A stretch of DNA of 59,522 nt from Clostridium sp. 1001271st1 H5 (GTDB lineage Bacteria; Bacillota; Clostridia; Lachnospirales; Lachnospiraceae): assembly GCF_005845215.1 (NCBI RefSeq), contig NZ_SPHO01000029.1, forward strand, positions 1 to 59,522. Reading direction: 5' to 3'. The position numbers and the translations under genes were made by a program. Within the stretch, counting starts at the first letter, position 1. Every line of letters starts with the position of its first letter. Positions 42,738-51,494 of the stretch are shown piece by piece. Under the pieces are notes generated by a model. That model searched no databases, was not told where the DNA came from, and saw only the letters and a list, made by a program, of their open reading frames with translations.

Positions 42738-43895
42738 ATGTACAATTTTGACAAGGCATTTGACAGACACAATACGGAGGTGATTAAGTGGGACCGGCTG
42801 GAGAAGGATTTCGGCCGGAAGGACCTGATTCCCTTTGGAATCGCAGATATGGACTTTGAAACCCTGCCGGAAATCACACGGGCCCTGACAGACAGGGCGG
42901 AGCATCCCACCTATGGGTACACCTTCCCGTCGGAGGGGTACTATGAAAGCTTCATTGAATGGAACAGGACCCGCAATAACTTTGACATAAAAAAGGAGGA
43001 GCTGATTACCATTCCCGGCGTTGTCTGCGCCTGTTCCTTCATCATCTATGCCCTGACGGATAAGGGGGACAGGGTAATGGTGAGCACGCCGGTTTACGAC
43101 CCCTTTTTCAAGGTGATTGAGCAGCAGGAGAGAACCCTGGTCGCTTCCTCCCTGAAACTTGCAGACGGGCGGTATGAAATGGACTTTGAGGACATGGAGG
43201 AGAAGTTTAAGGAGGGCGTAAAGCTTTTCATACTCTGCAGCCCCCATAATCCGGTGGGACGTGTGTGGACCATGGAGGAGCTGACCAGACTCAATGAATT
43301 GTGCAGCCGCTACCAGGTCCTGGTGTTTTCGGACGAGATACACTCCGACCTGATTTTCCCGGGTCATAAGCACATACCTTACCAGACGGTGAACCGGGAT
43401 GCGGCAGGACGCAGCGTAATTGCCATGGCTCCCAGCAAGACCTTTAACATTGCCGGTCTAAAATCATCTATCCTGATTATCAAGAATCCGGAGCTGTACA
43501 ACCGGGTGAACAAGGCAGTTACTGCGTTTCATGTGGGCGTGGACTTGTTTGGGCTTAAGGCATTTGAGGTGGCCTACCGCCACGGGGCAGCCTATGTGGA
43601 TGAGCTGAATCAGTATTTATATGAGAATGCGCAGTTTGTGACGGAGTATGTAAAGGAAAACCTTCCTAAGGCAAAGACGTATGTGCAGGACGGAACCTAT
43701 CTTATGTGGCTGGATTTCACAGCTTACGGATTAAGCCAGGAGGAACTTATGGAAAAGGTGGTGGGAGCCGGTGTGGCGCCGAATGACGGTTCCCATTACG
43801 GAAGGGAAGGAAACGGATTTATCCGTATCAATATCGGTACGCAGAGGGCTATGGTAAAGGAAGGCCTTGAAAGGCTGAAAACCATATTTGGCTGA
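42738..43895 (+). CDS. MalY/PatB-type PLP-dependent cysteine-conjugate C-S beta-lyase
   Basis: 385 residues, class I/II aminotransferase fold. Family features: IPFGIADMDFETLPEI near the start, HPTYGYTFP, STPVYDPFF, LCSPHNPVGRVWTMEEL, SDEIHSDLIFPGHKH and the PLP lysine K234 in APSKTFNIAGLKSS. These are the MalY/PatB subgroup markers, whose members cleave cystathionine and other cysteine S-conjugates into thiol, pyruvate and ammonia. True aminotransferase activity cannot be ruled out. The following M20 deacylase suggests N-acylated substrates. Confidence 0.88.
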   Translation: MYNFDKAFDRHNTEVIKWDRLEKDFGRKDLIPFGIADMDFETLPEITRALTDRAEHPTYGYTFPSEGYYESFIEWNRTRNNFDIKKEELITIPGVVCACSFIIYALTDKGDRVMVSTPVYDPFFKVIEQQERTLVASSLKLADGRYEMDFEDMEEKFKEGVKLFILCSPHNPVGRVWTMEELTRLNELCSRYQVLVFSDEIHSDLIFPGHKHIPYQTVNRDAAGRSVIAMAPSKTFNIAGLKSSILIIKNPELYNRVNKAVTAFHVGVDLFGLKAFEVAYRHGAAYVDELNQYLYENAQFVTEYVKENLPKAKTYVQDGTYLMWLDFTAYGLSQEELMEKVVGAGVAPNDGSHYGREGNGFIRINIGTQRAMVKEGLERLKTIFG

Positions 43896-43933
43896 TTCTG
43901 TGCCGGAAGAACTGAGAGAGGAAGTGTGATAGG

Positions 43934-45130
43934 ATGCAGGAATTACTGAATGAGGCCCAGGACTACAGGAGCAGAATGGTGGAGTGGAGAAGAAAGATAC
44001 ATTCCTGTCCTGAAACCGGATTTTATCTGCCAAAGACATCAGCCATGGTGGCAGGACTGCTGGAGGAGTTTGGATACCAGGTACAGACCGGATTTGCGGA
44101 GAGTGCTGTGCTGGGAATCCTGGACACGGGCAGGCCGGGAAATACCATAGCGGTCAGGGCGGACATGGACGCACTGGGAATGCAGGATGAGAAGGATGTG
44201 CCTTACCGCTCCGCCAGGGACGGGGTATGCCATGCCTGCGGCCATGATGTACATACAGCCCTTTTGCTGGGACTGGCATCCTATCTTTCAGAGCACAGGG
44301 ACCAGATTCCGGGCGGGTGCGTCAAGCTGATATTCCAGCCTGCCGAGGAAGGCCCGGCTCCCGGCGGCGCAAAGCTCATCGTGGATTCCGGCGTTCTGGA
44401 TGGCGTGGACGCCATATTTGGAGCCCACTGCCAGCCTCAGTACCCGGCCGGGGTCATGGGGTGCAGATACGGGAACTTTTTTGCCAGCGGCGATTTTTTT
44501 GAGGTAAAGCTGAAGGGAAGGGGATGTCACGCTGCGTCGCCCCATAAGGGAAATGACCTGATACCCATTGCCATGGAGATGATTCAGGCCATTCAGAATA
44601 TACGTTCCAGGGAGATACCGCCCATGAAGACGGCTGTTATTTCGGTATGCTCCATAAACGCCGGGGTCCTGTCCACTAAAAATGTCCTGCCCTCGGAGCT
44701 GACCTTTGGAGGGACCTTCCGGGCCCACGACAGCCAGGTCAGGGACTATATTGCAAAACGGCTGGAGCAGATTGTAAGGGATATCAGCCGGATGAACGGA
44801 ATCACCTGTGAATTTGAGGATTCCTTTGCATTTCCCTCCTTTGCCAATGACAGGGATGTGACGGATATAATCTGCAAATCCGCGGCAGAAGTGCTGGGCG
44901 AAGACAAGGTGATGAAGCGTACGGAGCCTGAGATGGGGTCAGAGGATTTTGCCTGGTATACCAAAAAATTTAAGGGCGCTTTTTTCTTCTTCGGAGTGAA
45001 GAATGAGGAGAAGGGCCTGACAGCCAGTCTGCATAATCCCGGATTTGACATTGATGAGGATGCCATGGTTCCGGCCCTGGCTGTCTATATCAGCACACTA
45101 TACCATCTGTTAGAAAGGCAGGATTCATGA
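43934..45130 (+). CDS. M20 family metallo-amidohydrolase (N-acyl amino acid deacylase type)
   Basis: 398 residues. Metal-binding motifs of the M20D/hippurate hydrolase group: RADMDALGMQDE, CHACGHDVHTALLLG, FQPAEEGPAPGGA and PEMGSEDFAWY; a lid domain follows GRGCHAASPHKGNDLIP. Such enzymes remove acyl groups from N-acyl amino acids, for example N-acetylcysteine conjugates. It lies 38 bases after the C-S lyase and overlaps the MFS gene (ATGA). Confidence 0.9.
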   Translation: MQELLNEAQDYRSRMVEWRRKIHSCPETGFYLPKTSAMVAGLLEEFGYQVQTGFAESAVLGILDTGRPGNTIAVRADMDALGMQDEKDVPYRSARDGVCHACGHDVHTALLLGLASYLSEHRDQIPGGCVKLIFQPAEEGPAPGGAKLIVDSGVLDGVDAIFGAHCQPQYPAGVMGCRYGNFFASGDFFEVKLKGRGCHAASPHKGNDLIPIAMEMIQAIQNIRSREIPPMKTAVISVCSINAGVLSTKNVLPSELTFGGTFRAHDSQVRDYIAKRLEQIVRDISRMNGITCEFEDSFAFPSFANDRDVTDIICKSAAEVLGEDKVMKRTEPEMGSEDFAWYTKKFKGAFFFFGVKNEEKGLTASLHNPGFDIDEDAMVPALAVYISTLYHLLERQDS

Positions 45131-46341
45131 GTACAAAGGATAATACGGCAGGAGAACTGAAAAACAGGTCCATGGTGCTGTGGGCAGTGCTGAGCCTTTC
45201 CATGGCCAATGCGCTGGTGGGAACCGGCATATCGCCTGCCCTTGGAGTCATACGCCAGACCTTTCCGGATGCCCCCGGCGTGCTGGTACAGATGATTGTA
45301 TCCCTGCCGTCACTGATGGTGATTGCAGCAGCCATTCCCTTTACCTGGCTCAGCAGACGGTATTCGGTCCGGAAGCTCTGCGGAACAGGGCTGGTCCTGT
45401 TCCTGGCGGGCGGTCTTTTGGGCGGTCTGGCCACCGGTATTTACACACTGGTCCTTACAAGAATCCTCATTGGAGCCGGATATGGGCTGATGATGCCGCT
45501 GTCAGTGGGGCTGCTGTCCTATTTTTTTACCAGGGAGGAACAGCACCGCTTAAATGGAGGAATTGTCATATGGTCCAGCGTGTCGTCCATTATCTGTATG
45601 GTGCTGGCCGGGTATCTGGCTGCCATTTCCTGGAGAGCCGTGTTCCTGGTGTATCTGTTTGGAATCCCATGTCTGTGGCTGTGCCTGAAGCATATTCCCG
45701 ATGTGACGGCTGCGGGGAATGAGGCTGCAGGGAATGAGAATGGGGTTCCAGCAGGGGCCGGGCATCATAGCTTTGGAACCCTTGGCGTCATTAAGAAGAT
45801 ATGGGTCTATGGAATTGGCACGTTTGTGGTGTTTGTAGGTTATTTTGCCATACTGAACAACTGCTCCGCCATCATTCTTTCGGAGGGTTTAATCAGCGGG
45901 GAAAAAGTGGGAATCATTATGTCATTCCAGACCGTAAGCTCCCTTGTGACAGGGCTTTGTATCGGAAAGCTGAAAAATATCCTGGGAAGATATATGAGTA
46001 CCTTCATCTGGCTGTGCGCCATTGGCGGACTTCTTTCTCTGTATGCAAAGAACAGCCTGGCACTTACCATACTGGGTCTGGTACTGTTTGGAATAGCCCT
46101 TGCTTCGGCCGTGGGCACCTTTAACGCAGAGGCATGTATTGCCTGTGAGAAGGAGGAGTCCCTGGCAGCCGGTTCCGTCATTATGTTTATGAGAAGTCTG
46201 GGACAGTTTTCTTCACCGCTGGTATTGGGGTTCATGGCCCGGGCCGCAGGCGTCCTGGATATACGGTTCCCCTATGAGGGCGCGGCCCTGATGTCTGTGG
46301 TTATGCTGGGCGTGTTCTGGGTAAAGGGGCTGTCAAGTTAA
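45127..46341 (+). CDS. Major facilitator superfamily transporter
   Basis: 404 residues with twelve predicted helices. N-terminal half: LSLSMANALVGTGISPALGVIRQTFPDAPG and the loop-2/3 motif WLSRRYSVRKL; GAGYGLMMPLSVGLLSYFF follows. The start overlaps the stop of the M20 gene, so the two are coupled. Direction and substrate are unknown; it may export the thiol or amine product or import the substrate. Confidence 0.87.
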   Translation: MSTKDNTAGELKNRSMVLWAVLSLSMANALVGTGISPALGVIRQTFPDAPGVLVQMIVSLPSLMVIAAAIPFTWLSRRYSVRKLCGTGLVLFLAGGLLGGLATGIYTLVLTRILIGAGYGLMMPLSVGLLSYFFTREEQHRLNGGIVIWSSVSSIICMVLAGYLAAISWRAVFLVYLFGIPCLWLCLKHIPDVTAAGNEAAGNENGVPAGAGHHSFGTLGVIKKIWVYGIGTFVVFVGYFAILNNCSAIILSEGLISGEKVGIIMSFQTVSSLVTGLCIGKLKNILGRYMSTFIWLCAIGGLLSLYAKNSLALTILGLVLFGIALASAVGTFNAEACIACEKEESLAAGSVIMFMRSLGQFSSPLVLGFMARAAGVLDIRFPYEGAALMSVVMLGVFWVKGLSS

Positions 46342-46342
46342 A

Positions 46343-46402
46343 ACACTCCTCCTGTGGAAGACATATCAATAAAAAGTCTTTCACAGGGGGAGTGTCTTTT
46401 AT
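46343..46402. terminator. Terminator between converging units
   Basis: ACACTCCTCCTGTG with GAC (from 46343) pairs with GTC and CACAGGGGGAGTGT (to 46396), with small bulges, followed by CTTTTATTTGG. It ends the MFS operon and overlaps the last codons of the minus-strand small gene. Confidence 0.7.
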
Positions 46403-46689
46403 TTGGTTCTCTTGGATTCTCTCAAATCATCCTTTGAATCCATGTCTGTTTTATCCTGCAGGGGATTCCCTCCGGCATGTCCGTCCATATCTTCAAAGGG
46501 GTCGGATGGTTTCAGCACCCTGGTCATAAGCCCCATGGCATACATGATAATGGGTATGAAAACCAGGGAGAAGATAACCGCCATGAGATAATTCTTCGGC
46601 GCTCCCATGGCAGCCAGCACAATGGCCAGGATAAACAGGCCGGCCAGCCCAATGGCGCCTATGAGGGCAAATATACGTTTCAGTTTCAT
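46399..46689 (-). CDS. Small two-helix membrane protein
   Basis: 96 residues with two helices (ALIGAIGLAGLFILAIVLAAMG and YLMAVIFSLVFIPIIMYAMGLM) and a charged, disordered tail (DPFEDMDGHAGGN, KTDMDSKDDLRESKRTK). The ATG follows AAAGGAG. It lies 22 bases after the ABC-F gene on the same strand, so the two are probably co-transcribed. Family not recognised. Confidence 0.7.
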   Translation of the reverse strand: MKLKRIFALIGAIGLAGLFILAIVLAAMGAPKNYLMAVIFSLVFIPIIMYAMGLMTRVLKPSDPFEDMDGHAGGNPLQDKTDMDSKDDLRESKRTK

Positions 46690-46711
46690 GTAGCAGCTCC
46701 TTTCTGCGGCA

Positions 46712-48664
46712 TCAGGCCTCCTCGGCTAATTCTTCCCAGTGCAGGTACAGCGTTTCCAGCTGTCCGGCTATTTCCTCTTTTTCCTTATTCAGCTCCATAA
46801 GCCGCGGCACATCGGTGTAGACCTCTTCCTTGGTGAGCAGGGCGTCAATCTCACTGTCCCTTGTCTCCAGGGCATGGATGGAATCCTCTGTTTTCCTGAG
46901 CTCGCTCTGAATCCTGCGTATACGGGCCTGTTCTTCCTTCTGGGCCTTCCACTCCAGCTTCAGGTCATTCTGGGAGCCCTGGGAAGGGCTGCCGGCGGAC
47001 CGGGAGGTACGGGAGGCGGATGATGAACGGCTGTTCCTGGCCGCAAAGGCCGCTTCCACAGCCTCCTTTTTCTCCAGATAGTAGTCATAGCTGCCGATGT
47101 AATTAATCAGGGACTGGCCGGTCAAATCCAGGATTCGGGTGGCTGTGCGGTTGATGAAATACCGGTCGTGGGACACATAGAGGACGGTTCCGGTGTAACG
47201 GCACAGGGCGCTTTCCAGGATTTCCTTGGACGTGATGTCCAGATGGTTGGTGGGCTCGTCCAGCAGCAGGAAATTGGCGTCGGACAGCATCAGCTTGGCC
47301 AGGGAGACACGGCCCCGCTCGCCGCCGCTCAGGTCGCGGATTAGCTTGAACACATCATCCCCCGTAAAGAGAAAGGAGGCCAGGGTATTGCGAATCTGGG
47401 TATTGTTCATGGCGGGATAGGTGTCCTGGATTTCGTCAAACAGGGTCTTATCCATATGAAGGACCTGGTGTTCCTGGTCGTAGTAGCCGATATGGACCTT
47501 GGAACCCAGGCGTATTTCGCCGGTATCAGCCGGAAGCAGATGGTTGATGATTTTAAGGAGGGTGGTCTTGCCTGTTCCGTTGTTGCCGATGATGGCCACC
47601 CGCTCCCCCCGCTTGATTTCAAAGTCCACATCCGTGAACAGGGTCTGGCTGTCAAAGGATTTGCTCAGGCCGGTGACCGTAAGCACATCCTTGCCGCTTT
47701 CCACATCCGGCTCCAGCCGGATGTCCATGGAGTCGTCGATGTCCATGGGCTTTTCCAGCCGGTCAATCTTATCCAGCATCTTTTCACGGCTCTCGGCCCT
47801 GCGTATGGATTTCTCACGGTTAAAGGATTTCAGCTTGGCAATTACCGCCTCCTGGTGCTTGATTTCCTGCTGCTGATTTAAGTATGCCCGGATTCTGGCA
47901 TCCCGAAGCATGGCCTTTTTGTCGCTGTATGCAGTGTAGTTGCCGCTGAATACGGTTCCGGTTCCATTGTCCAGCTCCACGATTTTAGTCACCACCCGGT
48001 CCAGGAAATACCGGTCATGGGCAACAATGATTACACTGCCGCTGTAGGTCTTAAGGTAAGTCTCCAGCCAGGCAATGGATTCCATGTCCAGGTGGTTGGT
48101 TGGCTCGTCCAGAAGCAGGATATCCGGCCTGGTCAGAAGAAGCTTGCCCAGGGACACGCGGGTCTTCTGCCCGCCGGAAAGGGTATTGATGGGCTTTGTG
48201 AATTCTTCCTCGGCAAAGCCCAGTCCCTTTAATACACCGGTGATTTCACTGCGGCAGGCATAGCCGCCTTCCAGCTCAAACTGGTGGGTCAGGCGGCTGT
48301 ATTCCTCCAGCATGGCTTCCAGGCGTTCGCCGGACGCGCTTTTCATATCCAGTTCCAGGGAGCGGATGCGTTCTTCCATCTGCAGAATGGGGCGTTTGAC
48401 CTCCAGCAGGGCGTCCTGGATGGTGCTGCCGCTGTCCAGGTCCTGGTGCTGGGCCAGATAGCCCACAGAGGCGCCCTTGCCCAGGGCAACGCACCCCTCG
48501 TCAGGGGCCAGCTCCCCGATGACGATTTTCAGGAGGGTGGACTTGCCGGCGCCGTTAATTCCCACGATGGCCGCCTTCTCATGGTCCTCCAGGTGGAAGG
48601 AAACCTGCTTTAATATATGTTTCTCCCCAAAAGATTTGCTTATATTGCTGCATGATAAAATCAT
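46712..48664 (-). CDS. ABC-F type ATP-binding protein
   Basis: 650 residues, two ABC domains and no membrane segment. Walker A GINGAGKST and GNNGTGKTT, signatures LSGGQKTRVS and LSGGERGRVS, Walker B LLLDEPTNHLD twice. A charged linker (about 245-320) joins them and a C-terminal coiled coil follows (EQARIRRIQSELRKTEDSI). ABC-F proteins act on the ribosome in translation or antibiotic protection. The extended C-terminus is of the YdiF/Uup kind. The ATG at 48664 follows AAAGGAG; 48688 is in frame. Confidence 0.92.
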   Translation of the reverse strand: MILSCSNISKSFGEKHILKQVSFHLEDHEKAAIVGINGAGKSTLLKIVIGELAPDEGCVALGKGASVGYLAQHQDLDSGSTIQDALLEVKRPILQMEERIRSLELDMKSASGERLEAMLEEYSRLTHQFELEGGYACRSEITGVLKGLGFAEEEFTKPINTLSGGQKTRVSLGKLLLTRPDILLLDEPTNHLDMESIAWLETYLKTYSGSVIIVAHDRYFLDRVVTKIVELDNGTGTVFSGNYTAYSDKKAMLRDARIRAYLNQQQEIKHQEAVIAKLKSFNREKSIRRAESREKMLDKIDRLEKPMDIDDSMDIRLEPDVESGKDVLTVTGLSKSFDSQTLFTDVDFEIKRGERVAIIGNNGTGKTTLLKIINHLLPADTGEIRLGSKVHIGYYDQEHQVLHMDKTLFDEIQDTYPAMNNTQIRNTLASFLFTGDDVFKLIRDLSGGERGRVSLAKLMLSDANFLLLDEPTNHLDITSKEILESALCRYTGTVLYVSHDRYFINRTATRILDLTGQSLINYIGSYDYYLEKKEAVEAAFAARNSRSSSASRTSRSAGSPSQGSQNDLKLEWKAQKEEQARIRRIQSELRKTEDSIHALETRDSEIDALLTKEEVYTDVPRLMELNKEKEEIAGQLETLYLHWEELAEEA

Positions 48665-48749
48665 GGTAAACTCCTTTAAAAACGACATATTTTGCTCTCA
48701 CAAGTATAATATAAGGGAACGATTTTTTCAAGAACATATGTAAACGTGT

Positions 48750-48778
48750 TTGACATTTTTTTGACGTGTGTTTATAAT
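48750..48778 (+). promoter_or_regulatory. Promoter of rex
   Basis: Consensus TTGACA (48750-48755) and TATAAT (48773-48778) with a 17-base spacer. No clear Rex box (TTGTTAANNNNTTAACAA) was seen nearby. Confidence 0.75.
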
Positions 48779-48828
48779 AGTACTATTAGAGTTTTGATAG
48801 AATTGCACAATGGGAAGGTGGATACATC

Positions 48829-49491
48829 ATGGAACGCAAGGAGATTTCGAAGGCAGTGATTTCTAGGCTGCCCCGCTATTACCGTTATTTAGGTGAATTA
48901 ATAGAGGAAGGTGTGGAGCGTATATCCTCCAACGAGCTGAGCGCCAGAATGAAGGTGACTGCATCGCAAATCCGTCAGGATTTGAATAATTTCGGCGGAT
49001 TCGGACAGCAGGGATATGGTTATAATGTAAAGTACCTCTATTCGGAAATCGCTAAGATACTGGGAATTGACAGACAGCATAATGTAATTATCATCGGAGC
49101 AGGAAACCTGGGACAGGCCATTGCCAACTACACGAATTTTGAGCGCAGGGGCTTTGTCATCAGGGGAATGTTTGATATTAACCCCAAACTGATTGGACTT
49201 GTTATCAGGGGAATTGAGATTCGCTCCGTGGATGATTTGGAGACATTTATCCGGGAGAATGAGATTCAGATTGCAGCGCTGACCATTCCCAAGACAAAGG
49301 CGCCGGAGATAGCGGACCGCCTTGTGAATGCGGGAATCAGGGCTATCTGGAACTTTGCCCATACGGATTTGGTGGTGCCGGAGGATGTGGTGGTTGAAAA
49401 TGTACATCTGTCCGAGAGCCTGATGCGCCTTTCCTACCGGGTCAGCAGTATGTATGACCAGCAGGAGGAGCAGAGAAATTCATTAAAGTAA
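48829..49491 (+). CDS. rex: Redox-sensing transcriptional repressor Rex
   Basis: 220 residues. The N-terminal winged helix has ISRLPRYYRYLGELIEEGVERISSNELSARMKVTASQIRQDLNNFGGFGQQGYGYNV, shared by all Rex proteins (here mentioned as the region 9-66), and the Rossmann domain starts VIIIGAGNLGQAI. Rex senses the NADH/NAD ratio and represses fermentation genes. It lies ahead of acpS by 20 bases, so the strong upstream promoter may also serve acpS and nnr genes. Confidence 0.97.
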   Translation: MERKEISKAVISRLPRYYRYLGELIEEGVERISSNELSARMKVTASQIRQDLNNFGGFGQQGYGYNVKYLYSEIAKILGIDRQHNVIIIGAGNLGQAIANYTNFERRGFVIRGMFDINPKLIGLVIRGIEIRSVDDLETFIRENEIQIAALTIPKTKAPEIADRLVNAGIRAIWNFAHTDLVVPEDVVVENVHLSESLMRLSYRVSSMYDQQEEQRNSLK

Positions 49492-49511
49492 ATGTTTAGG
49501 AAGTCAGCGCC

Positions 49512-49931
49512 ATGATACTTGGAGTTGGAACGGATTTAATTGAAATCAGCCGCATGGAAAAAGCCTGTAAAAAGGATTATTTTGTGATGCGCACATTTAC
49601 AGATATGGAAAGCCGGCAAGCAAAGGGGTCCGCCTCTAAGCTGGCCGGCTCTTTTGCTGTGAAAGAAGCTGTGGCCAAGGCTTTGGGAACGGGATTCCGC
49701 ACCTTTATGCCCATTGACGTGGAGGTGCTCAGGGACGATTTGGGCAAGCCCTATGTCCGCCTTTACCGGGGGGCCCTTACGCGGTTTAAGGAGATGGGGA
49801 TGGAACGCCTGGAGGTTTCCATCACCAACACAGGGGAATACGCCATGGCATTTGCAGTGGGAGAGGGAAGGATAAAGGAGGTACAGTCATATGAGGATGC
49901 TGGTAACGGGAAAACAGATGAAGGCCATTGA
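49512..49931 (+). CDS. acpS: Holo-[acyl-carrier-protein] synthase
   Basis: 139 residues. GVGTDLIEISRMEKA holds the conserved Asp, and KLAGSFAVKEAVAKALGTGF the conserved Glu-Lys region of AcpS. It attaches 4'-phosphopantetheine to ACP. The last 20 residues (VQSYEDAGNGKTDEGH) extend beyond the usual family end and overlap the next gene by 41 bases; the ribosome site of that gene lies inside acpS. Confidence 0.93.
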   Translation: MILGVGTDLIEISRMEKACKKDYFVMRTFTDMESRQAKGSASKLAGSFAVKEAVAKALGTGFRTFMPIDVEVLRDDLGKPYVRLYRGALTRFKEMGMERLEVSITNTGEYAMAFAVGEGRIKEVQSYEDAGNGKTDEGH

Positions 49932-51438
49932 CGCATATACCATCCATACCGTGGGAATCCCATCCCTGGTCCTGATGGAACGGGCTGCTCTTGAGGTGGC
50001 CCGGGCAGCAGAGCGCCTTTGGGAGAAGGGGGATACGGTGTGGGCTGTATGCGGCACCGGCAACAACGGGGCCGACGGCGTGGCGGCAGCCAGAATGCTT
50101 CATTTAAAAGGGTATCCGGTGCGTGTATTCCTGGTGGGGAATCCGGAAAGAGGAACAGAGGAATTCAGAGCACAGCTTTCCATTGCCGCTAATGTGGGCC
50201 TTTTCTCTTCGCCCTGGCAGGACGGGGAAAAGGAAACGTGCGGCCTTCTCATTGACGCGGTGTTCGGCGTGGGACTGAGCAGGCCGGTTGAGGGAGAGTA
50301 CAGGCAGTGCATCGAGATGCTGGAGGCCAGGTCCATACGCCGTACCGTGGCAGTGGATGTTCCTTCGGGCATCCATGGGGATACGGGAATTGTCATGGGC
50401 ATTGCCCTGAAGGCGGATGTAACCGTTACCTTTGGATGGGAGAAGACCGGGACAGCCCTGTATCCGGGACGGGAATATGCAGGGCAGGTGGAAGTGGCTG
50501 ATATCGGATTTCCCGTTCAGGCCCTGGAGGCGGTGAAGGCGGCAGAGGGAACGGCGGCAGGGGATTTTGCCGTTACCTACGGGGATGAGGACTTGAAACG
50601 GATTCCCAGGCGTCCTGCTTATTCCAACAAGGGAACCTTTGGAAAGGTACTGATTGTGGCGGGCTCCAGGAATATGTGCGGGGCCGCTTACCTGAGCGCC
50701 TTATCTGCATACCGGACAGGGGCCGGGCTGGTAAAGCTCCTTACGGTGGAGGAAAACCGGCAGATACTCCAGGAACGCCTGCCGGAGGCCATTATAGCCG
50801 CCTACACCCCGGACCAGCTCATGGAGGGCAGGGAGGAATTCCGGAAGATGATAGAAGCCCAGATGGAATGGGCCGACGTGGTGGTCCTGGGACCGGGACT
50901 GGGAAACGGACCCTACGTGGAGTATCTGGTGGAGGATATACTGACCAGCGCCTTTGTGCCGGTCATCATTGACGCGGACGGCCTGAATGCCATAGCTGGC
51001 CATCCCTATCTGACATCCTATTATACGGAGAACATTATTGTGACCCCGCACCTGGGGGAAATGGCCCGGCTCACGGGGGAGGGCATAGAGCAGATTAAGG
51101 AAAACCTGGCAGGCACGGCCCTGGAGTATGCAGGCCGCTACGGCCTTACCTGTGTGCTGAAGGACGCAGCCACGGTCACGGCAGGGCGGGACGGGAATTT
51201 GTACATCAACTCCAGCGGCAACAGCGCCATGGCAAAGGCCGGCTCAGGAGACGTGCTCACAGGTATCATAGCAGGACTGATAGCCATTGGCATGGAGGAG
51301 GAGGAGGCCGCCTGCCTGGGCGTATACCTGCACGGGCGGGCGGGAGACGCGGCCGCCTCTAAAAGCGGCGCCCACAGCCTGCTGGCATCGGAACTGGCGG
51401 ATGCGGTCGGCAGTGTGATGGCCGGGTCTATGAATTAA
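49891..51438 (+). CDS. nnrD: Bifunctional NAD(P)H-hydrate epimerase / ADP-dependent NAD(P)H-hydrate dehydratase
   Basis: 515 residues. The N-terminal YjeF epimerase domain has VCGTGNNGADGVAAARML and AVDVPSGIHGDTG; the C-terminal ribokinase-like dehydratase domain has NKGTFGKVLIVAGSRNMCGAAYLSA, ADGLNAIAG, TPHLGEMARLTG and AKAGSGDVLTGIIAG. The fused protein repairs hydrated NADH and NADPH. The ATG follows AAGGAGG within acpS. Often found next to acpS. Confidence 0.95.
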   Translation: MRMLVTGKQMKAIDAYTIHTVGIPSLVLMERAALEVARAAERLWEKGDTVWAVCGTGNNGADGVAAARMLHLKGYPVRVFLVGNPERGTEEFRAQLSIAANVGLFSSPWQDGEKETCGLLIDAVFGVGLSRPVEGEYRQCIEMLEARSIRRTVAVDVPSGIHGDTGIVMGIALKADVTVTFGWEKTGTALYPGREYAGQVEVADIGFPVQALEAVKAAEGTAAGDFAVTYGDEDLKRIPRRPAYSNKGTFGKVLIVAGSRNMCGAAYLSALSAYRTGAGLVKLLTVEENRQILQERLPEAIIAAYTPDQLMEGREEFRKMIEAQMEWADVVVLGPGLGNGPYVEYLVEDILTSAFVPVIIDADGLNAIAGHPYLTSYYTENIIVTPHLGEMARLTGEGIEQIKENLAGTALEYAGRYGLTCVLKDAATVTAGRDGNLYINSSGNSAMAKAGSGDVLTGIIAGLIAIGMEEEEAACLGVYLHGRAGDAAASKSGAHSLLASELADAVGSVMAGSMN

Positions 51439-51494
51439 AATACAATCAAGAGGGTCCCCGTGAAAAGGGGGACATGACACAGGAGGCAACAACC

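Noticed and set aside
48700..48828. Possible Rex autoregulatory box before rex
   Set aside because: No match to TTGTTAANNNNTTAACAA could be found by eye.
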